The notes below the pieces were generated by a model. The model was not told where the DNA came from and did no database searches. It worked only from the letters and a program-made list of their open reading frames with translations. From Spirogloea muscicola (Eukaryota; Streptophyta; Zygnematophyceae; Spirogloeales; Spirogloeaceae), in the NCBI GenBank assembly GCA_009602725.1, contig WELB01000078.1, positions 556,065-579,283 of the forward strand: a stretch of DNA of 23,219 nt, in the 5' to 3' direction. Below, in pieces: positions 13,592-23,159 of this stretch (the first letter of the stretch is position 1; each line of letters opens with the position of its first letter). Made by a program: the position numbers and the translations under genes.

Positions 13592-14881
13592 TGCGAGAGC
13601 CTTCTCTGGCACTTGTGCCATCTCATTGAGGCCACCACTCTTAATCCCCCCCCCTCCTTTCCCCCCCTCCTCCCGCTAGGCCTCCTGGCGAGCTTGCCTG
13701 GAGTAGCAGACATTGACCTGACATAGCTGGGCTGCCAGAGCTATGACCTGCTCGTCAGCGGCTGAAACTGGTGCTGGTGATTTTGCTCCTCTGCACCAAG
13801 TGAGTTGGAGTCTCTACCTGCTTGCGTTGCCACTGACTGCAGCACCGTCTGCAGGGGACCCAGGCCTCACTCGTTATTCAGCTATATGCTGCATAGTCCA
13901 CATTGTGAGCCCCTCCTGGCGAATGTATTCTTTATATCACCCGCTATGCGTTGAGTTGCCAGTGCCTCGTGCAGCTTGTCTCTTGGTACCTCGTGCGGCA
14001 ACCAGCCGGTTGGCTATTGCAATTGTCTTGGAATTTACAGATCTGTTCTTCGACTCTTCAAATGAGACGTAGACGGTCTTGAATGCCTACTGCAACACAT
14101 TTGATCAAGAAAGGTTGATATTTGAAGCTAACTTTCAGATCTAGGAGTGGTGGGACCAGCCATCTATGGGACTACGACCATTTGGCTGACTGAAAACGAC
14201 TGCCAAAGCCGGTGCACGAGTTGCTAGTCTGAATGATGCCCTAAGGATGTTCGAAGGCTGCCACCGTGATTTTGATAGCCCCTAGTCGGCAAGCGCAAGT
14301 TGCTCATGGAGGGAGGTGGCCATCCTTGAGACAACATTGCAGCGTATTTAGCTCACAAAGGAGTTAATTGTGACTGCTGCAAATGAGATGGGCAGTTTAT
14401 GCGTCGAGAAAGTTGAACATGATCATAACACGTTCAGCTAGCGCTTTACAGCTTCACACCATTCACTTTACTTGTGTGCACCCTGTGAGCGGGAGCGGCA
14501 CGTTCAGCTACTTGATAGCCAACGCCCGCTGATATTGAGCCCGATAGAGGCAGTCGTCACATGGACATCGTCAGGACATACTTAATTTGTCCATCTGCAC
14601 GCCTAGCTTGTTTCTATGACAAACCTTGACAATCAGCAACATGGACGGGATTGTATAGGGGTTGGCGAGTTTGGCGCTTACGTTGACAATCTCATCATAG
14701 TACTGCTGCCTCGTGCAGATAGCCAGCCCTGACAGTCGACCAGGACGAATCGTATAGGGGTTGCGCGCTCGGTGCTTACATTGACAATCTCAGCGTTGTA
14801 CTGCTCATCTCACTCCTGATACAGCGGCGCAGCCAACCAACATACCTTCGCTGTGCAGGTTGCCCAGTCTGACTTGCTGCA
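13592..14881. other. Convergent intergenic region between BiP and AUG3 stops
   Basis: This should contain the 3' UTRs of BiP (plus) and AUG3 (minus). A C-rich stretch lies at 13647-13675. Frames open here have no visible family resemblance. A degenerate tandem duplication is present at 14649-14815. No RNA gene or clear poly(A) signal was found. Confidence 0.5.
14649..14815. repeat. Diverged tandem duplication, period about 98 bp
   Basis: Two related segments begin at about 14649 and 14746. Both contain GTATAGGGGTTG, then GCTTAC, then TTGACAATCTCA and GTACTGCT in the same order. On the minus strand each reads TAC-x-x-GAGATTGTCAA followed by a donor-like GTAAGC, so they look like duplicated exon ends (x-x-EIVN). 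They are downstream of the AUG3 stop and not in an assignable gene. Confidence 0.7.
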
Positions 14882-17852
14882 TCAGTAATCAGCAAGGAGC
14901 GCGATGGGCGGCCTGCCACTACGGAGGCCGGTGAGGGTCGACCGCAGCCGAGCAGGGTCCAGGAAGAAGTCCACAAACACGCGCCGCTGCAGCTCGCCAC
15001 GCAGGCCATCCCGCCGCATGGCCTGTGGCAATGAGCTCAGTCAGAAAATAGCGGCAGCGATTGCGATATTGGCACTGTGGGCTGCCATGGCTGTCTAATC
15101 GGGCGCAGCCCACCTCTGCTCTGAAGGCACGCGCCCGCACCACGCCCTCGACGGCCACGGCGAGCGACGCGCCAGCCTCCTCCAGGCCTGCCAGGCTGAC
15201 TGCCACAGCCTGCACACACCTCCGCTCTCGCTGTGTCAGCTTCGAGCCATGTGCGCTCTGAAGGCGATCAAGGGGCCACCAATGGCAGCGTGCACCACTG
15301 TGGTGGCGCACCAAGTCACGAACCGGGGGTGTGAGGATGGGATCCACCATGGAGACACCACCGTGGCCGCCACCGCCACCGAGGAAGAGGGCGCTTGTCA
15401 GTCGCTGGACCACATCTTCCCTGCCGTACGCACGCATGCTCGTGGAGTCAAGAATCGTCCGGCAGTCTCAGCAACTGGCCCTGGCAATGCTGCACAGTGC
15501 TAGGCGCCTGCTTGCCCACGCACATCTCGGCTAGCACGGCAGCACGTGCCGCTGGCAGCGCAGCGTCAGCTTTCGCTCGGAGCTCCCGGCTTGATGCAAG
15601 CACCCCCGCAATCCCACGCGCGGCCTCCTCTGGTGTCGCGGCCACTGCTGCCGCTCCTGCCGCCACTGCCGTAGGCAGCCCCAAGTCCGAGCCTACGAGC
15701 AGACGAAGCCAAGATGGCGGCTGCTGTCATGAGGACCCCTCCGCTGCCACGTCTAAAAGCGGCGACCAATAGCACCCGCCGGCAAAGCGGCGCTGGCACA
15801 CCTCCAAATGTAGACAGGAGCTCTGTGACATTCTCGAGGATGCCGCGTGCCTCATCGCTGTCACAGCCGACTCCGCCGCCACCGCCGCCGCCACTGCTGC
15901 TGTTGCTGCTCCTCTCATATGCCGCCTGCCGTGACACGAATCCGTCTGATAAGCTCAGATCGCCCTTAAGCCTCGCAGCTGCATTCTTTCATTGCAGGAT
16001 CAGAGCGAGGAGGCGGACCAGTCGGGCCATGGCAGTGGAGGTGACGGTGGCCAGCTCGGTGGAGGCGGCGCAGGCCAGCCGTGCGGTAACCCTGCGCCGC
16101 TTGCGCTCCAGGTGCAGAGCTGCGGCCAACGCAGCGTGCCTCGCGAAGCGCTCTGCCACACGAGCAATGATCTGGCCCCAACCCACAGAGCCCCACACGG
16201 TCGCTCACATGCATGAGCTCGTCAATTGTGAGGACACAGGCTCGCGCGGCAGCTGCTGGCCACGAGGCCGGCGGCATTGGTGCTGGCAGCCGAAGCACGG
16301 CAGTGCAAACTCTAGGCTCCGCAGCAGGAGAAGTTGGCGACAGAGGAGGAAGGAGGAGGGGGCACCTCCTTCTGCCGATGCAGATGGCGCTCCTGCCGCC
16401 GCAGCTTCAGCTCGTAGTCGCCTGGAGCTCGCAGCAGAGGGGAGGAAGGCAGTGGCAGTCGATTGATTTATCATTTTTCTGGACAATTCGTCGATCTGTT
16501 AATTGGACATTCACTGGTGGTGTGACTTTGGACATGAACCTCCATTTAACATTGAGTGGCCAAAGCACTAATCAGCATTCAGTCTTCCCCAGCAGCGCAT
16601 CAGCAGCCACTGCAGAGCAATGGGGTGCAGCTCACCTTCGAGGACGTATGTATCCTGCAGCTGTGCCAGCTCCCAGCAGAGCTGCGGCAGTGACTGCCGG
16701 CGACTTGGCACAAGGGAGAACGACGAGACGGCACTCAGTATGCAGGCCCGCGCTGAAAGTGACAACAGTGACACAAGAAACGCGCGGCCAACAGGCGACC
16801 GAGCACACCCCATGGAGAAGCCGCGCCTCTTTCTGTGCCAGCTCGCCAAGCTCCGCAGCCAGCTCCATGCGCCGCCGCCTGCCGAGCACCACTCGTGGCA
16901 CGGCGCTATCAGAGCCCGCCTTGTTGCGCCAGCCGCTGCGATGACGGTTGGTCCAATGGCGGGGCCCACACCGGAGGTACTCGCGGTCTGGCGGCAGCGA
17001 GCCGGCGCGCGAGACGCCCGCTTGCGCCCTCGCTCTGTCGAGTGCAGCGGCGACGCCAGCTGCCGCTGCCCGCGCCTCGATGAGCTGTCGCTGGCTGACG
17101 CCGAAACTGCAATCGCGAGATCGTCGCCGGGCCATGCCAGTTGGCATGCAGCCACCGGTCGTCAGTGCCACAGGCGCTGCCCGGGAACCAAATGCTGCTT
17201 CAAGGATTTAGGGTTAGGGTTAGTGGTTTAGGTCTGGAGTTTAGGGCTAAGAATTTAAGCTGCAAATATAGCGTCAGGGACGAGGAAGCAATGAGTAGTG
17301 GATCAAGGGCTCAGAGTGCAGATCTGGGTCTAAGGAATAGATATTATTCACACGTTTCTGGTCAAAAGAGAATGGTATGCTACTTCCGTTCCAATATGGG
17401 GGGGTCAAGGTTAGAGCAGCCAACATGTCGCGCAGGTTCTTGAGGTCCCGGAGGCGGCCGTCGTGCGCTGCCTGCCGGCTTCCGCCGCCGCCCTCTGCAT
17501 GTACCGTAGATGACAAGTACAAGTAAGCAGAGAATGTAAACCCTCAGTACTTCCACAAGATACACCAATCAATATATTTTTTACATGTCCAGTGGAACTG
17601 AAGCAAACCCTCATTCGATCATATAGTGAGCCATATTTTAACGGGACCTTGATGGCCGCCACTAGGCCGGTTGGCGACGTCCTCCAGCGCGACAAGCATG
17701 CAGGCCGGCTCGGCGTCAGCGTCAGCCGTGTCGGCGGCGCTGCTGACGCCGGGCCTGCCCAACGGCGGCTTGCAGACGAGCCAGGCGGCGAGCGCGTCGG
17801 CGCAGGCGGCGTCCTGCTCCAGGAACGGCGCCAGCGCCGCAGCGGCGCCGGC
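14882..17852 (-). CDS. AUG3: AUGMIN subunit 3 (HAUS3-like), 5'-truncated by an N
   Basis: Coiled-coil subunit of the augmin complex, which recruits gamma-tubulin rings to existing microtubules in spindle and phragmoplast. Exons, minus strand: <17852-17648, 17494-17425, 17106-16981, 16878-16809, 16693-16636, 16427-16366, 16171-15802 (possibly interrupted at 16018-15986), 15647-15524, 15420-15312, 15209-15114, 15022-14882. Phases join throughout, giving about 465 residues against about 620 in plants. Match to plant AUG3 (from memory): LCWELAQLQDTY then GDYELK, a RQK-x12-ARH-like stretch followed by LERK, DPILTP, and GELQRRVFVDFFLDPARLR near the end. The N-terminal part, roughly 200 residues, would lie across the N at 17853. 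One in-frame TGA (15991-15989) breaks the long exon unless a 33-nt intron is removed. A Gly-rich loop (GGGGGHGG) is inserted before DPILTP. The splice choice at 15801-15648 is tentative. Confidence 0.87.
17207..17219 (+). repeat. Short interstitial telomere-type motif in an AUG3 intron
   Basis: TTTAGGG followed by TTAGGG and then degenerate copies (GGTTTAGG, TTTAGGG) to about 17247. It lies in the AUG3 intron between the exons ending 17425 and starting 17106. Confidence 0.8.
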
Positions 17853-17853
17853 N
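17853..17853. other. Single N that joins two truncated genes (collapsed assembly gap)
   Basis: On the left, the AUG3 frame (minus) is open right up to the N and lacks its N-terminal part. On the right, the oxidase domain (plus) begins abruptly at the base after the N and lacks its whole catalytic propeller. One base cannot hold both missing 5' ends, so the N stands for an unsized gap. Confidence 0.85.
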
Positions 17854-18552
17854 GATCCCCCAGCCGGTCATTGTCTCGGCGCCCACTTCGCTCGGCTACG
17901 GGGCGTCGTTCCAGGTGGTGGTGGACCTGGTGACTGCGGGCGTGACGCTGGGCGGCAAGCAGTCCATCGGCTTCTACGACGCGGGCTTCCAGACGCACGC
18001 CAACACGATGGGCCAGCACCTCGTGCGCTGCGTCTTCAACGTATCATCGCAGGTAGAAGCTGGCTCCCACACCTCTGATCATGACGCTTCAGTATGTCCT
18101 GCTCCGGCTGTGCTTGTCTCGTCTGAGAGCTGCGTCACCATGGTAGGAAATCAGATGCACGCACATCATTTTTCCCATTAACCTTCAGGTGTACCCCTAT
18201 TATTTGCTCCTTCCTTAGTACTGTGGATATATCTCTTACTGTTATTCGTGCCTTCACTTCAGCATTAAGTTCATTTGCATACATGATGGCTGGTCATAGC
18301 TCAGTGGAAATTTTGAGTGCTTCGGCCTGCACTATGTTGTCGTTTGGAGGCACTTTGTCTGTGGCTAGCTGACCAGCGCTGATCGGGCTCACCATGCATG
18401 TCGTGGATGGCAGAACGGGACCCAAGTCACCTTCGACGTCACTTCACCGCCAAGCGAAAATTATGCGTCGCCAGGGTATTGGATGCTGTTTGTGGTAAAC
18501 CAGGGAGTGCCGTCCAATGGGTCATGGGTGCAGGTCGGCGGATACCCGGCAC

Positions 18553-18606
<54 letters not shown>

Positions 18607-18852
18607 TGGCGGCGTCGAGTTACTCCGGATTCGAGCTTTGGGAGCTTTTCGAATCAAAATCCTCGTCGGGATCAAATCGGACGGCAAGGGTCGCTTCCGT
18701 GGCCGGGAAGCCAGCTCGGCCGTTCGATACTGGGCCCGCGATGGTTTGGCGGGAAAAAGCCTCCCTGAATTGGCGGGAAAGGGGGCCTCACGTGAGCGCC
18801 CTCCCAGTAGCGCCTCAGTGTGGGAATAGATGGGAGGTTAGCCTGGAGCCCT
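17854..18852 (+). CDS. Galactose/glyoxal-oxidase-like copper radical oxidase, C-terminal domain only (5'-truncated)
   Basis: Exons >17855-18052 and 18414 onward, GT-AG intron, phase 0. The visible part matches the C-terminal Ig-like (DUF1929) domain of galactose oxidase and plant glyoxal oxidase. It has PQPVIVSAPTSLGYG, then GFQTHANTMGQ containing the His that ligands copper in this family, then a YASPGYWMLFVVNQGVPS-type strand and SWVQV. Such enzymes oxidise alcohols or aldehydes to make hydrogen peroxide, usually outside the cell and often at the wall. The seven-bladed propeller with the Tyr-Cys cofactor is missing, lost in the gap at 17853. After GGYPAPP comes a Pro run encoded by 16 CCG units, then a roughly 80-residue tail to TGA at 18850-18852. 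That tail has no resemblance and contains E2F-like sites, so the real stop or a further splice may be earlier. Confidence 0.78.
18555..18602 (+). repeat. (CCG)16 microsatellite encoding polyproline
   Basis: Sixteen perfect CCG units directly after the oxidase domain, in frame as proline. Proline-rich tracts are common in wall-associated proteins of green algae. Length polymorphism is likely. Confidence 0.92.
18745..18756 (+). promoter_or_regulatory. E2F-type site TTTGGCGGGAAA
   Basis: Exact match to the canonical E2F/DP consensus (TTTSSCGC/G plus AAA). It lies in the open frame that follows the polyproline tract. A second near-identical site is 24 bp downstream. Which gene it would serve is unclear. 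Confidence 0.55.
18769..18780 (+). promoter_or_regulatory. Second E2F-like site ATTGGCGGGAAA
   Basis: Differs by one base from the upstream site, in the same orientation, 24 bp apart start to start. Paired E2F sites are typical of S-phase gene promoters. No S-phase gene was recognised nearby. Confidence 0.5.
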
Positions 18853-18869
18853 GAGACAATAGTCTAAGT

Positions 18870-18883
18870 TTTAGGGTTTAGGG
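18870..18883 (+). repeat. TTTAGGG doublet (telomere-type motif)
   Basis: Two exact TTTAGGG units shortly after the oxidase stop. This is the third such motif in the window. Confidence 0.8.
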
Positions 18884-20270
18884 TACTGATGTTGAGGTAT
18901 GAGTCACGACATGATGGCACTCACCAAGTCCAGGGCTCTTCTTTCTCCGCCGTGCGGCTGCTCAAGAGGGGATGTTGAGCACCAGTGGTCAATTGAGTCG
19001 CCGTGTGCTTTGGTGCTCTTCTGGCCTCTTCGAGCTTCATTCATTCTGTTTCTGGGCTGGCCAATCGCAGCCATCGCCCTCCACTGGAAGAGTCTAATGA
19101 AGCTGGAGGTCAAGCACAGAGTGCAAGTGGCCGCACTCGATGCGGTCGACCAGGGCGCAGCTCTGTCGCTGCGAAGCAAGCGCGGCCAGATTGACTGGCG
19201 GCTGGGAGAGGCCAGCCCAGGAATGGACAAGGTCTGAAGGAGCCGGAGTGCTAAGGACTGAGACAGCAGCAAGCGGACTCTCAGTAACCTCTAGTCAGTA
19301 GATGCAAATCTGAATAGCTACCATCGGAACGCAGTCGGAACGTGCACTCGCCCCGCCCTGCGGAGTCCCCAGCCAAAGGGCCGGAAGGCGCTAATACCAC
19401 ATAGATTTGCAAGTGGCTACAGCGAACGGGAGCCTAGTAATCCGTCCCGAGTCAGCAGCCGCAGCCTCTACATTTCAGCCGACTGCCTTCCCCTTCCCTC
19501 AAGTCTTCCCGTCTCCTCATTGCCACCCTGAGGCCCTTAACGGCCTCCTACTAGGCCGGCTTTGACGTGTTCGGCCCCCTGTCTTATCAGTAAAGGGGGC
19601 CCTTACTTTCTATCGGCGACCTGCTAAAGCTGAGTTGGAAACTGCCTGCGGCGCAGAGAGCTGAAGAAGGCTGCGCTCCACCTCTGTACTCAGCCGCTCT
19701 GGGCCCTCTCGTCTTCAGCACGAGAACCTTCCGAGCAGTCCTCGCCCGACAATGTCTTGCGAGAGCTTGTTCACCGTTTGACCAATTACATTTAGGTTGT
19801 GTGGCGTACCAGCTAAGTTCAGCTCAGTGCAGCCAACCACCTGAAGTTGAGCTACAGCAGCTGCTTTATTTGCATGCGTTGTCCCTGTAGAACATGCTCT
19901 AAAGCCCTCATTGTGATACATGGCTCCTTGCTCCCGCACAGAGAAAGTAAAGTGGACCCTCACAATGCACACTTCGTCAGCAGCCTCGCTTCCATCCAAT
20001 TAGCCTGCATACAAGGGCATAGCCCACTGGGACAAGCGGCGAGGAGCATGACGGCGCCTGCCTTCCTCAATGTCATCATGTTGTGCACACGAGATAGTCC
20101 CTCCGATGCGCATACAGTAGGCAGCAGTGGACTTTGCGTACCTAAGTAGAGCGATCAGTGAGGCGGCAGGGCAAACGCTAAGATATTGTACGTGTTTTAA
20201 GGATCACACTACTTGTTCTTGTTCTGCAACCATTGCTGCTGAAAAAATGTGCAGTCCTGCTATGGAATTG

Positions 20271-20435
20271 CCGGCAGTGGGGCTCGCGCTAGCGCAGGCC
20301 TCGCCCCTGCCGGGAATGTGAAAACGAATAAGGGGATGAAAGAATTGGTGCGCTGGCTGCAGCGCACAATGTCAGTGGCAGGGCACCTATTTGTACCATA
20401 CGTTCTGGCAAGAGCTGCACATGCCAATGCAGCTC
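20271..20435. repeat. Series of three hairpins
   Basis: Three consecutive inverted repeats: 20271-20313 (CCGGCAG / CTGCCGG arms enclosing the palindrome GCGCTAGCGC at 20286-20295), 20348-20367 (perfect 7-bp arms, 6-nt loop) and 20412-20435 (perfect 8-bp arms, 8-nt loop). They are downstream of the beta-helix stop on the minus strand. A larger hairpin follows at 20506. Confidence 0.75.
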
Positions 20436-20505
20436 CCGCCAGCTTGTGCATGTGTTGATGTAGCCACTTGAGTCCACCCGTCATTGGCCGCTGGCTTGCA
20501 GCAGA

Positions 20506-20558
20506 AGAGCCGAGACTGATGTCCTCCTGCCTTGCAGCGAGACATCAGCCTCGGCTCT
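20506..20558 (-). repeat. 18-bp hairpin, fully pairable only in the minus-strand RNA
   Basis: Arms 20506-20523 and 20541-20558 are reverse complements except one position, with a 17-nt loop. The exception is A opposite C in a plus-strand RNA but G opposite U in a minus-strand RNA, so all 18 pairs can form only in the latter. It lies 39 nt past the beta-helix stop, inside that gene's probable 3' UTR. Confidence 0.8.
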
Positions 20559-20596
20559 GTTTATTGGCGGCCTTGTAATGGCTTCAAAATAGATAC

Positions 20597-23158
20597 TTAT
20601 GGGCTCACTGAGTAGACGTTGAAGTTGCTCCAGTACTGCGCTTCATCGGCGGGTTGCGGGCCGACAGATGAACGTGGGCACGAGGTGAAATCTGGTAGAT
20701 CTTGGAGAATTGGCGAAGCCGGCAGAAGGCCATAGTCGCCGTTGGCAGGATCCGCGAGGCCCAGGTCGCTCGCCAGCGAAGCCGCGTCAAGCCCGCTGTA
20801 CGCGCTGAAAGTAAGGTTGTTGAGCTGCGGGACCATTGCCAGCGACTGACATTCTGTAAACCGTGGCACATTAGAGCTTCTTGATTGCACGATCGCAACC
20901 TGCACATCGCAGACGAGGAATTCGGCCACGCAAAATTAGACGTTGCAGTGCAGCAAGATGCTCATTCATCTTCTCTTCACAATTAGTCATGTCCGTCAAG
21001 TCAGGTATACTATACAGGGGTAGTGTGCTCACCTGCATCATGTTGCGGGTAGGCACGCCGCTGCACTTGGCCGTGTCGTCGGGCCCCATCTGGCCGTCCG
21101 TACCCGGCGGCGCATGGCACGGCACGCCGTCGATGTCCTCCTCGCTGCAGATGTCGGCATACCACTCGTAGCCTGCCAGACGCGGGCTCGGGTTGTCACC
21201 GTACTTGCTGTTGCCCTGGTGTGCCCAGTACTCGCCGGGGTCGTTGCCGCAATTGTTGAGCGTCGTCAGCTGGCACGAGATCCAGGCCGCCGTGCTCTGG
21301 AGCCCGACAGCCAGTACGCCCGTCACCGAGTTGCCCTTGCCGTTGTTCTGCTTGACGCCGTTCATGTTGCCCACACACACCTGCCCCTCAACTGTTACGC
21401 CCGAAGTGGCGTAGTCCAGGTAGATGCAATGCTCGCCGCCAATGACATAATTGCATGAAAGGTAGTTACCTGCAGACATACAGCCGGCCACCATTTGAAC
21501 ACTCGAATCAGCAATAATTTGCAAATATGAATCCTATATACAGAGAGTCAGTACCAAGTCAGTATCTTGACCCAACATGTGAATGTGGGACACATCAGAA
21601 GCCAAGTCATTCTGGATGGTGAATCGGCAAGCGCGGCCAGATTAAATGATGGTGAAGCAGTGCACAAGTGCTGGCCAGTGGGTTCATCCGCAGAGCTGCT
21701 GGCTGCGGCCTTGACACAGAAGCAACTGGAAGCAAGGATGCACAGCTCGCTCACCAGGTCCAAACCAGTGCAGGTCTATGTATATGCCTGCGGCGTCAGT
21801 CTTCTTGCTGTTAACGGGGCCCGACTCGATGAAGTTACGCAGCACGTGATGGTTGACGGCGTCACCAACATTGTGGATGCCCTGCCCAATCTGGACGCAC
21901 GTCCAGCCAACGCCGTGGCAGTAGTTGTTGGCAACTGTGGCGCCGCTTGAGCCGCCGGCGAGCATCACGCCGGTCTGACCGCCCGAGATGTCGTTGTTGC
22001 TGACCACGTTGTAGCTGATGCTCAGTCGCGTTGTGTTGCCGCACCCGTCGCCAATGCGCACCACGCCGGGATCGGCAGGTGTAGTTGACAGCAACATCGA
22101 GTCGATTGTGCTCTGGTACGTGAAAGAGATGTCTGTGCCCAACACAGTACACACAATCTCATGAGTGTTAAGGGTGTAGAAGGTGTGATAATACCCCGTG
22201 AGCAACGGGAGGATCACAAAGATGATATCCTCTTGGGTGCATTGCAGAAACATCAAGCAGAATATAAGAAGTCATAGTCTCAACAACCTGATCATTCTAC
22301 AGAGTTTAGTCACTGTTGTCATACTAAAGAAGTGGCCCAAAGCATGTGAGGGGCGAGGCAATGTGCTCACCAATGCGGCCAAAGACAGCGCCCCGCACAA
22401 GCTGGACACCGAATGTGCGCCTAATGTTGATTGCGGGGCAGTATGTCAGGCCGGCTGCATTGCAGACCACCTTGGTGTATTTGCATGCATTCCTCGGCGA
22501 GTCATCTGTCACCGGCAGCCGGAAGCTTACGCCGTCAAACATCACATTGCTCGCGCCATTGATATCCAGTACTGGCGCCGAGTCAGTGCCCAGCGAAATC
22601 GTATACCAGCCCTGCGGGGCGCCCGCGGCCGACTTGACGATAGAGCACGAGAAGGAGGTATTGAAGAAGAGCGTCGAGTCCAGCGCCAGGTCGTTGTGCA
22701 GCACGAGTGTCACGACCGTTGAGGCTGGCAGCGCCGCGCGGCTGAGGATGTCGCTGATGGTGTATACATCGATGACAGTGTTGCTAGCCGTGCAGGGCCC
22801 CGCTGCTGAGGATGTCAGGTTGGTAGTGAGTTAGAAGACGAGCAAGTGGAGAACGGAGGAGGGAGGGGGGGAAGGGGAAAGGAGAGAGGGGGGGTATGTT
22901 CATGTTGGCCGCTGCAAGGCTAGCTGAGGTTGTGAGAAGTCCTCACCAGGTGCCGTTGTAGGTACGGGGCCACCATCGTTGGCGCTGCCAACGCCGCCGG
23001 TACTGCCAACGCTGCCGACTTGTGGAGGTCTGCTGAAGGTACCAAGCGATGGCGGCCGGAGGAACGGCGGGGACGGTGGGAAGGGCGGCGGAGGTGGCGG
23101 CGGGGGCGGCGGCGGCGGGGGCCGCGGAGGAGGTGGGTTTGGCGGCGGGCGCGGCGGC

Positions 23159-23159
<1 letters not shown>
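20597..23159 (-). CDS. Extracellular right-handed beta-helix (pectin-lyase-like) protein with Pro-rich N-terminal part, 5'-truncated
   Basis: Exons, minus strand: <23159-22947, 22805-22371, 22132-21755, 21469-21033, 20899-20597; all GT-AG with consistent phases, about 588 residues visible. The first exon encodes PPPPP and PPSPP runs, then a Gly/Ser/Val spacer (VGSVGSTGGVGSANDGG). The body has the recurring Asn/Gly/Val strand pattern of a parallel beta-helix, e.g. LDINGASNVMFDGVSF, RLSISYNVVSNNDISGG, GATVANNYCHGVGWTCVQIG and YLDYATSGVTVEG. Cysteines are frequent and N-glycosylation sequons (NTS, NTT) occur, suiting a secreted protein. This fold serves polysaccharide lyases, hydrolases and adhesive wall proteins; I see no diagnostic catalytic motif, so the substrate is unknown. 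It ends in a Trp/Asn/Tyr-containing tail (YWSNFNVYSVSP). The signal peptide and start codon are beyond the T tract at the window end. Confidence 0.72.

Larger units (their letters stand above)
18853..20596. other. Intergenic region between the oxidase and the beta-helix gene
   Basis: No convincing gene. A plus-strand frame at 18899-19237 is open, and its second half (KHRVQVAALDAVDQGAAL) has coding-like composition ending at a donor-like AAG|GTCTGA. Without a family match or partner exon I do not call it. A TTTAGGG doublet lies at 18870-18883 and a hairpin cluster at 20271-20558. The region near 20597 should include the beta-helix gene's 3' UTR. Confidence 0.5.

Noticed and set aside
13743-14072. 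109-codon plus-strand frame after BiP
   Set aside because: No family resemblance; it lies where the BiP 3' UTR is expected.
15989-15991. TGA as a selenocysteine or readthrough codon in AUG3
   Set aside because: No SECIS-like element was looked for convincingly and AUG3 is not a known selenoprotein; a small intron or sequence error is simpler.
16173-16365. Extra AUG3 exon (ending in a LTIDELMH-like peptide)
   Set aside because: Splicing from the donor at 16365 directly to the acceptor before 16171 gives a gap-free match to plant AUG3 around RQK...ARH, so the peptide is intronic.
15714-16944. Long open frames on the plus strand (up to about 250 codons)
   Set aside because: They are antisense to the AUG3 exons, are Arg/Ala-rich as expected from GC-rich opposite strands, lack splice logic and resemble nothing.
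22198-22834. Plus-strand frames of 160-175 codons
   Set aside because: Antisense to the beta-helix exon 2; the minus strand has consistent splice phases and beta-helix patterning.
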